Both the position numbers and the translations under genes were made by a program. The notes below the pieces were generated by a model that did no database searches, had not been told where the DNA came from, and saw nothing but the letters and a program-made list of their open reading frames with translations. A stretch of 64,000 nt of DNA from Pleurodeles waltl. Taxonomy: Eukaryota; Chordata; Amphibia; Caudata; Salamandridae. Shown here in pieces: positions 10,690-22,500 of this stretch. Each line of letters begins with the position of its first letter. Position 1 is the stretch's first letter. The stretch lies in assembly GCF_031143425.1 (NCBI RefSeq), contig NC_090451.1, positions 347,828,339-347,892,338 on the forward strand, in the 5' to 3' direction.

Positions 10690-11765
10690 AATGCCATGTA
10701 GCAACCCAATATGCCATATCCAAGAACTATCATCACTGGCTCAGACACTCTGAACATACATCAGACTGTCCATACATCCACACACATCGCTGTATACATC
10801 CTAGATGTCATTTTTACAAATCCAGAACTGGTTACCTTTCAAACAATTACTCCAGTCACCCGGTCAGACCACCATCTAGTAGCTTTCCAACACAAACCCC
10901 ACAAATCAACATACTTAAGGCCACATTACATGCATCTACCAATTGACTGTGGAACAAGCTCAATTTTGAATGCTTAGAAACACAACAAACGTCCAACATA
11001 GAACTAGATTAAATAAATTCAATTTAAAAACGTTATTAGTGGCTTAAAGAAGTATTTGATATGCTAATACCACTAAGATCAACAAAACAGGACAAAAGGA
11101 AACAAACAACTTGGAGGAATGCTGCAGTAAAAAAATATAAAACAACGTATTTCCAAGCTACAATGCACCTAGCTCAAAACAAATAGTAATCAAGACAAAC
11201 TTTACCTACATGAACTGTACAAAATGTAGAAGTCAACAATCTAAAAGCTAAAAAGGTACTGTTCAGACAGAATTCAAAACGCTAAATGTACAACTAAAAT
11301 TATTTTTAAATTCTCACTGAATTTTGTAAACCTAAATGCACAGAAGGAACTCATCTCATGACTCAAGAATTTACTAACACACTGGCAAATCATTACAAAA
11401 CCAAAGCAGATATGTTGGACTCCTAACTAATTGAAACAAAGGAAAACCACCAGCTTAAAGCCATTCCCAACAACTATCACAAAGTGAATTTATAGATCTG
11501 GTCAAAGCAAGCAGGACAGCCAGCTCCCCTTATGACCCTTGTCCACCACAACTCTTCAAGAAAATTCTTTTAACTACATCTGCTGCCTCACCAGTAAGAA
11601 AAATCATCAACATTTTGTTAACTACAAGAACCTTTCCAGAAAACTTAAAAAGGTATACATATACCCATTATTTAAAAACTGAACCTAGACCTGCATGACC
11701 CAAACAATGCAGTCTAATTACAAATGGACCTTTCTAGGGCAAAGGGATAGAAAGAGCAGCATTCC
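10690..11765 (+). pseudogene. Decayed LINE: endonuclease end and RT start
   Basis: This is a remnant of a non-LTR retrotransposon. The translation near 10790-10900 contains LDVIFTNPELV and then SDHHLV, the C-terminal LD and catalytic SDH motifs of the apurinic-type endonuclease in L2/CR1-like LINEs. Further on, across many stops and frame changes, there are blocks like those between endonuclease and RT: TTWRNAAVKK-type sequence near 11110, and the expected pattern of a PxxLK-type helix and a KK(P)xLDP-like motif near 11640-11690. It ends around 11765, before a short G/C-richer segment and a (TA)n tract. It is too decayed to place in a clade safely. Confidence 0.6.
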
Positions 11766-11883
11766 GTGAACAAGGCCACGGCTGAAACGCGTTGGGTGGA
11801 AGAACATTTTCGACTTTCTTTAATATATTTTGAACTGTCCGTCTGGTGTCTTGATTTTTGTCCGACTGGGTGAAATAATTTGC

Positions 11884-11885
11884 AA

Positions 11886-11947
<62 letters not shown>
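11884..11947. repeat. (TA)n microsatellite
   Basis: A run of TA/AT dinucleotides with few interruptions. It lies between the LINE remnant and its short downstream segment on one side and a foldback repeat starting at 11980 on the other. Confidence 0.9.
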
Positions 11948-11949
<2 letters not shown>

Positions 11950-11979
11950 TTTAGATCTGCTTAACTTTTAGGTCTGATA

Positions 11980-12385
11980 TTCACTACAAAACCAAGGGTT
12001 ACAGGGACATTAAAGTCAGGTTCAGATTTTGCATGCACAAAACCATTGAATTTCAGCTTTTGTAGTTTGAGTTATTTCAAGTAACCGTAACTTGTGGCCT
12101 AAAGTAACTATAACTCGCACCCTTGCGAAGCACATTTCCCATCAACAATTTTACTGTAAATGTTACAATGATTTTATCAATGATGTCATAGAAGATGTCA
12201 TGAGTGATGTAATATCTGGGGCAATTAGCAGTGCATGGCAAGGGTGTGAGTTATAGTTACTTTAGGGCACGAGTTATAGTTACTTGAAATAACTCTCACT
12301 ATAAAAGCTGAATTTCGATGGTTTTATGTGTGTAAAACCTGAACCTACCTATAGCGTCTCTGTAAACTTAGATTTTTTCAGTGAA
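11980..12385. repeat. Foldback repeat A, about 406 bp
   Basis: The two halves are imperfect reverse complements centred near 12182. Outer arms are TTCACTACAAAACCAAGGGT and a TTTTTTCAGTGAA-type right end. Inner pairs include AAGTAACTATAACTCGCACC with its right-hand counterpart AGTTATAGTTACTTTAGGGC. The same motifs recur at 14975-15240, 15221-15430, 42780-43160 and 58440-58580, so this is a dispersed MITE-like family. No coding capacity is seen. Confidence 0.65.
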
Positions 12386-12489
12386 TTACTAAAGTTTAAA
12401 AAAAAATCTATTTCATAACAATAACATCCTTGTAACCTTTGTTTGTTCGGTGAATTTCTAGTTTTTTTTTAACATTAAGTAAGATTCCC

Positions 12490-13350
12490 ATCGCAATGCA
12501 TGGGAAATTGGATGCAGTGCCTGGACTGGCATTATGCTGCCCCCCACCCAAGCTTGCTGCTCCTGCCCCACCTCCTCCTTGCCATCCATTGTCTAAGTCC
12601 ATACCCTTCAGCCCTGTGTGGCCCTTGTTCTTCCACTGCCCTTCCCACCTGCTCTGAACAGTTAGCTTGCTGCCCCATCCTCCCTACTCTCTGTTGTCCA
12701 AGTCTATGCACCAACCCCCTTCCTCCTGCCATGCATGGTCCATTGTGCTGTCACTCCCTTCTACCCTCCATGCTCTGTTGTGCTGCAACTGCTCCTCCTG
12801 CCTGCCTTGCATTGTCTGTTGTGAAGCCCCTTCCACTGCCATCTCTTCTCTGTGTCTAGACCCTAGCCTTCCCTTCTCTCCTCCAGGGTCCTATGTGTAT
12901 GCTTCTGACCCCTCCCTCTTTCCTACCATCGCCACTGTGCTGCCACTAACCCTCCCGCATTCCATGCATGGCCTTCCGTGCTGCCACAGCCCCTTCCACC
13001 TGCACTGTGTGGTCAACTTGCTGCCACTGACCCTCTCCCACTTTCCCTCTGTTGTCTGTGTGTATGCTATTATTGTCTCACTGTTGCCTTCCATAGTGTG
13101 TTGTGATTCCAGTGCCCATCCTGACTGCCTTCCATGGTGAGCTTCCTTCTCCTGCCCTGCCCCCTAACCCCCTGTCTTCCATTTTCCATGTGCAGGCTCT
13201 TATCATCTCCCTCCTGCCTTGTCTGGTCCAGTGTCGTGCCCCTGCTCCCTCCCTCCTGCCCTTCATGGTCCTTTATGCTGCATCTGTTCCTTGCCTCTTC
13301 CCCCTTTGCTCTCTGTTGTCCATTTGCATGGCCCTGTCCCCAGCCTAATG
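12490..13350. repeat. CT-rich decayed minisatellite
   Basis: Pyrimidine-rich sequence in which short phrases such as CCATTGTCT, TCTGTTGT and CCATGCATGG return every 40-70 bases with many changes. Several frames are open on both strands because of the composition. I read it as a decayed tandem array, not as a gene. Confidence 0.6.
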
Positions 13351-13644
13351 CTTTCCGTGGTCTGCATGAGGATAACAATTTTTCTATGGTCTCTATGTTT
13401 TTCTAAAATTCTATTTCCTAACTATAACGTCCCTGTAACCTTTGTTGAGGAAATGTGTTTTGGGACCCCGCTTAATCTTGCCCCCGTTTGACAGATCACT
13501 CCAAAACCTTCAAGGTAGCAGCTAAAGTGAGTGCTGTACTAATTTCGAACATTTTGTGAAGATTCGACAAATGAAGTCATTAGCAAAACAAAAAAAAGGT
13601 TTTCCTGTGGTGGAAACTTTGTTCTAACTATAACTACCTACTGT

Positions 13645-13645
13645 T

Positions 13646-13701
<56 letters not shown>

Positions 13702-14970
13702 CCTAGTGGTGGTCAGCACTAGGTAGTAATAGTTAGCACCATGTCTCCATTAAAAAATCGTCTTTTGATTTGGCTATATCTTAGGCACCGTTTCACGAAT
13801 CTTCACAAAATTTCCAAAAAAAAGTCCCCTGGTCATTTTTGTTGCACAGAGAAAGTATCTTGGTGATCCTTCAAGAAGGTGCCTAGAAAAGGGGTGGAGT
13901 CAAAAAAGTTGTGTTTCCCATGTTAATTCCCATAGGACTTTAGACACGACTACAGCCCGAACCACTGAAAAAATGTGACCAAATTTGGCAGAAAGCTAGC
14001 TTTCAGTACGCAGATTGCGCTTTCCCCTATTTCGTGTAAATCCATACAGTAGTTTTTGAGAAATGTAATTTTACTTTAAGGAAAGCCAAATTTGTATATC
14101 TCTGGCCGCAAGCCTTTGCTAATAATGACAAGCTTGTGCAGGGAAATGCACAGCTCTGATTGGCTGCCATCATTTCAACCAGAAAGGATTGGCAGCCACC
14201 TTGTGACTCAACTTCACCTGAGTTCCTCAAAAAAATATGAAAAAGAAAGAAAAGGGGCCAGAGAAGAGACACCCTGACTCCTTAGCTCTGATGCTGTGGT
14301 CCCAAATGAACTCTGCCAGGGCAAAAAAAGCATTTTTTTAAATAAATGTTTGCAAATTCACAGCAAAAAATAAAAACAAAACAAGTGCAGGCTCCCACGC
14401 TTGTTTTTGTTAAAGCCCGTGGGTGGGCCAGACCCTGGGGCAAAGTAAAAAATAAGGAGGGGGGCCTTCTTGGGCTTGCTCAAGCCCCGGGGACCGGCAC
14501 CTCCCAAGGGCTCAATTGTATTGAATGCGGTGAGGGCACAGCCCCTCTGCAGCCCCAGGGAATGCCACTTTCTTGGGACTTTATTACAAATCTGTGCGGG
14601 GGACTGCATGGCCCCCATGCATCCTCAAGGACCGCCACCTGCCCTGGGCTTCATCACAAACCTGTGCAGGGGGCCACGTGGTCACCACCTCCGAGGGGAT
14701 AAAATTGAAAAAAATAAGGGGGTCCATTTCAGATCCCCGCAAATCCAGGGACCACCACAACCCCTGGGCTTAATTGTATTGGTATGTGGGAGGGCCACGT
14801 GACTCCCCCCTGCAGCCCTAGGAACTGCCACCTCCCCGGGGCTTCATTACAAGCCTGTGCAGGGGGCCGCATGATCCTCCTGCAGGCCTAGGGACCACCA
14901 CCTCCCCGGGTCTAAAAGACAAAAAATGAAGGTGGTCCATTTTGGACCCCCACAGTCCAGAGGAACAATA
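13645..14970 (+). repeat. Left arm of a 3 kb inverted repeat
   Basis: It begins with a (TA)n tract and a small stem-loop (13702-13723). Then follows a roughly 570-bp module containing CCAAATTTGGCAGAAAG and GTAGTTTTTGAGAAAT, then a G/C-rich imperfect array (about 14400-14960) of phrases like GGGACCACCACCTCCCC. The module is repeated in reverse orientation at 16200-16685 and in direct orientation at 56281-56900. I find no coding function. Confidence 0.65.
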
Positions 14971-14974
14971 ACTC

Positions 14975-15274
14975 ATGCCCTAAGGTAACTATAACTTGTG
15001 CCCTCACCATGAACTGCTAATTACCCCACAAATTACAGAGCTCATGACATCTTTATAACATCACTGATAATATCAATGTATTTCTTATGAAAAAACCTTG
15101 CATGGCGGGGGCACAGATTTAGTTACCTTAGGGCACGAGTTATAGTTACTTGAGACAACTCTACCAGGTGAATTTCTATGGTGTTGTGCGTTTAAAATGT
15201 GTTTTTTTTTACATTTTATTTCCTAACTATAACATCCCTGTAATCTTTGTTTTTTCAGTGAAAAAAATAAATAA

Positions 15275-15320
<46 letters not shown>

Positions 15321-15352
15321 AAGAAAATCGCCTGGATCATGGTTTTGGATTG

Positions 15353-15392
<40 letters not shown>

Positions 15393-15430
15393 TCTGAAAA
15401 GCAAAGGTTACAGGGATGTTATAGTTAGGA
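14975..15430. repeat. Central foldback repeats with (TA)n
   Basis: Two palindromes abut here. The first is centred near 15070, with arms built on GGTAACTATAACTTGTGCCC and its complement. The second is 15221-15430, whose outer arms TCCTAACTATAACATCCCTG and CAGGGATGTTATAGTTAGGA are perfect complements and enclose two (TA)n tracts. They belong to the same family as 11980-12385. Confidence 0.65.
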
Positions 15431-15830
15431 AAGAGATCTGAAAAAAACAGAAATTCACTTCAAAATAAGGGCACCCAGTGTCGTTGATGTGGACCACAGG
15501 GAAGCCTGAATTCTCCCGCAGCCCCAGCCGGCTCCCTACCTCCTGCACAAGCTGGGATTGCTCCTGGATGCAGGTAGCTGCAGGAACTGCAGCTCTCTTC
15601 ATGCTGGAGCAATCCTGTTGTGTGCTTCCTGGCAGCAAGGCAGCAGGCAGGGAAACAGATGAAAACTTTACTCGCAGCGAGCGGAGTTAGTGTTTGCTCT
15701 TGCTTGGAGAGAGCTGTTACAGCTCCTGCCAATCTAAAGCAACAGCTATCTCCCAAGGATGGGCACCCCAGGAGATAGCAGGAGCATGACAATGGAGGGT
15801 GGCATTCCCCAGGGCCATTTGAGGTTCCTG
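15431..15830. other. Spacer inside the inverted arrangement
   Basis: Mixed sequence without a recognisable gene. A short inverted pair around GGAGCAATCC and GGATTGCTCC lies near 15555-15615. It separates the central foldbacks from the reversed G/C-rich array. Confidence 0.35.
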
Positions 15831-16681
15831 GGAGTGCGTGACCCCCTCCTTTAATATCACAGGGCCTGCCCTGGTGGGGTTAGAGGTCCTCATGACATAT
15901 ATGGCATGGGAGGGAGGCCCCGTGGCCCCCTCCCAGTTTTAAATATTTTATAGGCCCCAAGGGAGGTGGTGGTCCGGGGGGCCAAGAATCCACCCAGCCC
16001 CCCTTCAGAGATTTAAATTGAGCTCCAGGGAGGTGGTGGTGGTCCCCGGGACTTTCATCACAAACACAGCCCCCCATCTTAAAAACAATGAAACCCCGGG
16101 AAGGTAGAGATCCCCAGGGCTCAATGTGCCACCCCTTTTATATTAACTTGACATGTCCCCTGAACCTCACCCACCCAGGAGCTAAATTATTAACAAGCGC
16201 TGGAGACCACACTTGATTTAAAAAAAAAATCTTCTGCTAATTTGTGAATCAGCCAATTTTCACTGCAATTGTTTTTTTTGTTAAAGGCTTTTTGGCCCAG
16301 ATGGAGTCCCTGAGGACTAGCCTAGAGGGTCAGGGTATTTCTACCCTGCCTCCCTTTTCTTTTTTTAACCTTTTTGTTTGGCACTCAGCTGAGTCAGAGT
16401 CCCAGAATGTCTGTCAACACTTCCTGGTTGAAGTGTTGGCAGTTAATCAGATCTCTGCACAAGATAGAATGGATTTGCAAAGGGTTCGAGTCTCTAGACA
16501 TACACATTTGATTTTCTTTAAATATCTCAAAAACTACTGAACAGATTTACACCTAATCATGAAAAGGGACCAAGAGCTAACTTTCTGACAAATTTGGTAT
16601 ACTTTCATCCAGCGGTTCGGGCTGTAGTTGTGTTCAAAATCCCTATGGGAACTTGCCTACTGGTGGTCGCCAGTAGGTAAT

Positions 16682-16685
<4 letters not shown>
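15831..16685 (-). repeat. Right arm of the 3 kb inverted repeat
   Basis: Read on the minus strand, it repeats the left arm's order. First comes the stem-loop at 16656-16677 next to a (TA)n tract, then a module with CCAAATTTGTCAGAAAG and GTAGTTTTTGAGATAT. A G/C-rich stretch of GGAGGTGGTGGTCC phrases follows at 15890-16120. With 13645-14970 it forms a large inverted arrangement. Confidence 0.65.
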
Positions 16686-16725
<40 letters not shown>

Positions 16726-16770
16726 TCACACACAGCCACACACACATATATATACATACATGTTTTTTAT
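16684..16770. repeat. (TA)n and (CA)n microsatellite
   Basis: (AT)n passes into CACA-rich and then TATACATACA sequence. It directly follows the stem-loop that ends the repeat arm. Confidence 0.85.
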
Positions 16771-17926
16771 GCCTAACATCTACATAGTGTTACAAATAAA
16801 CAGGGTAACCCACTACTCCCCACAGAACTGGGTAATCTAAACTGTAAAGCAGGCAATGTTCATGGAGGAAATATTTGCATACAAATATTTCAGCAATATT
16901 AAATACTATTAATGTAGTAATTAATGATAGATCAAATTCCATAAATGAATAATTCTTCAAGCAGCATGTAATTTGTTTCTGGGAAAATGAAGAATTTTTA
17001 TATATTCACTAATAATATATCCGTCAATATAGCAAAGCAACAAAGAGATTTTTTTGTGCTTTTATACAAATTAACTGGTGACCCCTGTTTTCCACAATCC
17101 CTTAATGTACAAGGGACTGAAGGAGAGCACCAACTCTCCTGACTCTCCAACCACAAAAGGTTTGAGGCCTATATGCAGTCTTTCAAACAATCAGAAATCA
17201 CTGCAGCAGCTCATGCAAAGAATTATGTCATGGAGAGTATAAGGTCGGTGTTTCGATCTCCCAAGGCTCAAACCGTCCAGGAGACCATCTTCAGGACAAT
17301 GTCTCAAAGTGGATTAAATCACAATAATTGTTGCTCTACAACACAATAAATAACCCACCTTAATAAAACGCTAAACAACATTAAAAGGCTTGCAGAATAC
17401 CAAACCACTCTGCGCATGCAGGTGAATCGCCCACTTACAAGGCACCCCAAAAAACAGCCTACATAAACCTCAGTGTAAAACGTGCATTTTTCACATCATC
17501 ATGACATGCAACACCAAATTTACATACATATATATACATGCAAACATACATACACAGATACATATACACATACATAAAATAAAATCACTCACCATTGCAC
17601 CTCAAACAACTGACAAAAGTTAAATACCTCCAAACAAAGTTAATCAACTAATACCCAAAACCAATTCCAAAAATAAAGCAATATCGCATATTAGTACTTG
17701 CTTCAACATCAACTTCCTAAAACAGTCTAAACCAAGTCAAGAGTAAAGTTCTATCATGCGATCTACAGTAGCAGGACTCCCACAGGACCATGCTTACAGC
17801 TAGTCAGTTACTCCAGTATAAAGAAAGGATGATGAAATCTACATGACGACAAAATAAATGCCAATCCATTAACCAGATTCCCACAGACACACTCAACTTC
17901 AAGTTGCTAAAGAACATAAATCCATT
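16771..17926. other. No recognisable feature
   Basis: AT-rich sequence with scattered short CATA-type simple repeats near 17520-17580. I see no open frame with recognisable content and no clear element ends. Confidence 0.4.
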
Positions 17927-18007
17927 AGACACAAATATTACTTACTTCACCACAGATACATCAACTCCCACCGGGCTCGATTGGTGAAGTAAGCAATATT
18001 TGTGTCT
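17927..18007. repeat. 26-bp inverted repeat
   Basis: The arms 17927-17952 and 17982-18007 are complementary at 25 of 26 positions with a 29-base spacer. The right arm abuts the start of an LTR-like repeat, so this could be an inverted duplication at an element boundary. Confidence 0.75.
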
Positions 18008-19510
18008 GGTCAGCTGGACACTTTGCAGGTGCTGGGCCTATTTAGCTTTTGTGTCCCTGAAGCTTAACAAAAGGCTAGCAGACGAAGCTTTGGCATCCAC
18101 TCAGTGGTCCTTGGCATGACTGGGAGCAAGTCCAGCCCTGGGGTCTCTCTCCACTGGGTCAACAAAAGGATTGTCCCTTCTCTTTCAGAAGTTCTGTCCT
18201 GGCTCAGCAGATGCAGCAGGTGCAGTCTTCCTTGTTGAAGACTTTTTTTCTGAGGTTCACATGTTCAGCAGGTGCAGCCCTTTTCTTTTCTTTCCGAGTC
18301 CAGGGGTCTTGTGAGGCTGGAATCCAGGGATGCAATTTTTATGCTAATTGTGAGTGTTGGGGTGGTAAGGGGTGGTAAGGACTCACTTGGCAAAGGGGCT
18401 ATTATTCCTACTGGTGAAACCCACCAACCTTTACATAATTTCCTGTGGGGTTCACACTAAATAATCCCACAGAGCAGCTTTCTGCCCAAATCAAGACCCC
18501 TCTTCCCTGGGACTGAGCCATGGAAAAACAGCTGAAATGTGTCCTGTAAAATTAGCCACCCCTCCTTGAAAACCTGCTCTGCACCAGGTTTTCCCTCTCT
18601 AGAAGAGATGCCAGACTATGTACCTGCACAAATAGAAAGACAGGTTACAATGTGATTCATATTTGCCTATGAGAGGTAGTAGCCCCCCTGAAACTGGGTC
18701 ATTAGTAGCCACAGCCCTCTAGTCATCCTGCAGTAGAAGATCATCTCCTCTCACCAGTAGTCCTTTTGTTCCCCATTCCTGAGAGGGCTTTACATCCCAT
18801 GGCAGGAGAGCAGCAAGCTGTCTCAGGTTACAAATGCTGTAGTTAATCAGAAAAAGCTACTGGAACTTCGAGGCAAGAAAGCGGTGATGTTCTAAAGTAA
18901 CAATTGCATTAAAAGTTACTACAAATCCAACTACAGCAACAGTCAGGTTTAATGTAACAATTAGTTTGATACCTTGAAGTATTATATACAGGGGTCATAC
19001 ATGGAAGTTAGCACTTAGCATGTGGGCTAGTGAAAACCCTTTGTTAGTCAATGGGACTGCAGTCAGTACATGTAATGGTTAAATTTGACATGTCATTCTT
19101 TTTAGTATTTCACAGTTGCCTTATGGGCTACTAAGGCCTCCTTGGAGGTGACTAGCTAATAATAAAAATGAAGATTTGGACATAAGAAAGGGTTATTGTA
19201 CCATAATGAGTTGGCAATTTAGAAGCTGCACATCTAGGCTGTAATGGTACAACTAGAGGCAAGCTTTCACTGTGTCACAGCAGTGATGGCACAATAAGTG
19301 CTGCAGTCCACTGATGACATTTTGCTTAATAGCACTTGGTACACTTTGCACCATAAACTAGTCACTTACAGATAAGTTAGATATTTCAATCAGGGATTAG
19401 CCAATTCCACATACACTTCGAGGGGTCCAAGGCACATGCCCTGCAGCCTAGTCTGCAGGGCCCAGTACCTCTCAGAGTCAACAAATCAGCAGCATCTGTC
19501 TAAACACTAT
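17955..19510. repeat. LTR-like interspersed repeat fragment
   Basis: The texture and several phrases (for example CTGTAATGGTACAACTAGAGG and GTGTCACAGCAGTGATGG) resemble dispersed salamander repeats I remember, and it carries no coding frame. I cannot show its ends or family from the window alone. The end near 19510 is approximate. Confidence 0.35.
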
Positions 19511-22500
19511 GAGGGTAATTACGCAGAAAAGATCCCGGTCCTTACAATGGCCAATAACTATGAATCCTAAGGCTAACTGTTTCCATACACCACTTGGCAC
19601 TGTCCATTTTACCAATTCTCAGTGCAGTAAATCACAGATCTTAATGCTGACAAACTCATTTATTGACTTCAAAAGAATAAAATGCTTGTTCTGCCAGTAC
19701 AAATTAACACTTTCAACACTTGGGCAACAGGTGAATGAACTCAGTGAACCATCTTACATGTCAAGCAATCATGTTTTTCTTCTAAAACACAATTAATTAG
19801 TCTTAGATTTGATTTTCATGATTTAATGTATTCCAAAAGTCCATGGGTTTGTGCTTCCCTGAAGAGAAAGTACATATCTGTTTATAATGTATTTCCACTT
19901 GTAAGTGAAGTGCTGGTGGAATTCAGAGGAGAGAGAGCTTATTTGCCATCCACAGGCGTTATTAGAAAAAGTATCCAGGTGGAGCAACGGGCATGTGTAC
20001 CCTCTTTGTGTGCTCTTGGGGCACTTTGGTATTACAGAAGGGGCAGCAAAAGCTTGTGTGTCCCCCTCTGTAATATTAATAGTGCAGGCACACATGTACT
20101 GCCAGTGCTTTCTCAAGAGGATGCTCCCCTATTTCCATAGGGGGCATAGCCCCATGCAAATGAAGGAATCTCTTTGCCTCTGCACCATCACCATATTACG
20201 GATGTGGGCACAAAGGCAAAGAAGCTGTCAGGAGGGGAACTGACAGTGTGCCACAAAAAGGTGGCACACTGTCAGTGCACCCCCTGAGGGCAACCCTCTT
20301 GAAGGATGAAAGGGGTACCCATGAACCCCTGAGACATTCTCTTGCAAGTGGGCGTAGTCACTCACTGCACCTACCTGCAAGGGGATCTCTTATCCCTCTT
20401 GAAAATGCAGGCGGGTTGCAACCTACACTGTGAAACATGGAGCAGCTTTTAAACAGCTGCTCTGTATTTTTTTTTAATGTGCTTCCCTCAGGTCAGCAAT
20501 AGTTTGCGGCTGCCTTGAGGGCATCCCATTCAATATAATAGGGCAGACTTTCCCTGTTTTTGCACAACACAACTGTTTGAAGTTGCCCCATGAAGCAAAC
20601 AGGAAAAGTGCAACTATTTATGATAAAACGACCCAAGGTTTTGCAGCGAATGACCTTAGTGATAAACTTTGTACCCAAGCTGTAGGGTCGGTCTGGCCCA
20701 TAAGTCAGCCAAGCAGTGCCAGAAGGGTTGGTCTGCTAGGTCAGTTTGTGGACCCTGATTTTAGAGGTTTGTGGGCCAGTTTTATGATCTGGTGGGCTGG
20801 TTCTTACTGTTGATGTCCCTGATATTGATATCACCACAAACATTGCCTGCAGCAAGTGCACATGAATGCAGTCTCCAGTACCTTGCAAAACACCTACACG
20901 ACGTGTCTTTACTAATTCAAATCTGTCCTGAGGCATTTTTTTAGCTATCTCATTCTCTATTGGAAGCCACTTTTATATTGGTATATCGGCCTATTTTCTG
21001 TCCCTGTTGGACCCTGCTAATCTCTTTGGTTAGTGCTAAGTCATTTTTATTCTGGTTACTTTTTCAGCTAGAGATGTATAAATGACTATTCCTGATATTT
21101 TGCAGACAACATTAGCACTGGAATTTATGCCTCATCCCCGAATACATTTCATTAACTATGGCTGTCCCGAGAGCGCTTTAACGTTAATGTATTGTGCAGT
21201 AAGTCAACCCTGCTCGCCTATTACAGTGACTCATGATTCAAGCTACTGCATTTCTATTCAAGAAAGTACTATTCTGCAGCGCCCTTTCACCTCCATATCC
21301 TGACAAGTGATATACTGCACTAGGGAGGAGTGGAGTGCCGACAGCGATGAGGGAAAACAGAAGCTAGTTAGTTGAAAACAGAACACCAGTCTCAATATGA
21401 TATATATAGCAAGAACCAGGGCGGTCAAACGAAAGAGCAACTTCAAATTTTTAAATAAAACACAGCTGGCCACGACATCAAGTAAATGCCTTGATCACTA
21501 TATTCTCAAATATACTTTAGAATAAAGAGAGATGCAATATTAAAGCACTTTCAAAAATCGCACAGTACTGGTAGCACGCACAGTGCAACAAAACCAGGGA
21601 TCAAAACATTCAACAACTACGCACAGGATGCCATTTTTTAAGTCTGACTTCACAACTTTAGCTGTCTGCTAGACCTCTTTTAATCAATACACACATGTAG
21701 GAGGTTTCACAGTATCTCAATCTCAATATCCTGCAATTGCCTGTTTGGTATATCATTACGCTTCCTACTGAGTGATTCCATTGCAATGCTTGAGATACAC
21801 GAGGGAGTACTTTACATCTCAAAATTACAAAAAATCATCACAATCTGTGTCATGTTCAATATCCTTTATTTAATATGTGGATTCTAAACGCACCTCAATC
21901 GTTTTTTCACTGCAGGACATGAATTAAGGCACCTTTCCTGTATCAGTGAGGTTTCGAGTCCCATCTGGACACAAAAATGGCTGCCCTATTTTTGACTTTT
22001 CTTTTTACGGATTGGGACAGCCTGGACCAGAAGATTTGCTAAACTTCCAGGAGTACAAATTGGGGTCTTTCTCTCCTGATAACACATGAGTGCAATAATA
22101 ATAACGTTTTTATCGACTTTCCCTGAGCTATCATGATGGTTTTTACCACTCATGGTTCAGCACAGAACATGAAAAGAACAATAGCTCTTGTAGCACTAAA
22201 CCATGTGTGTCGGATTCACATTACCTTTCCAACTATCGGATTAATAAAGGACAAATGTGGCATGTTCCACGTCGGTTCAACATGTCGGCAATCCTTTAAT
22301 TTAATAAAATTTAGTTGAAGGAAATTTGATCTACTAAGAAAATTGATGAAGTATTTTTCTCCAATGTCGCAGCTTTTTCCTTTCTGCCCCAGCCATGTTT
22401 AGTGGTGGTAGTGGAAACTTTCACCCCTTTCCCTCGAAGCACTGGGTAATAGCCTCCAGAAGCCACAGCTGGAACATCTTCCAGGGAAATTTACATTATG

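Noticed and set aside
12500..13491. Overlapping frames in the CT-rich block
   Set aside because: Open on both strands in a decayed tandem array; no protein-like conservation visible.
13645..16720. Helitron, because of the terminal stem-loops
   Set aside because: No CTRR end after the hairpin and no RepHel coding region; the neighbouring A or TA tails fit retroposition better.
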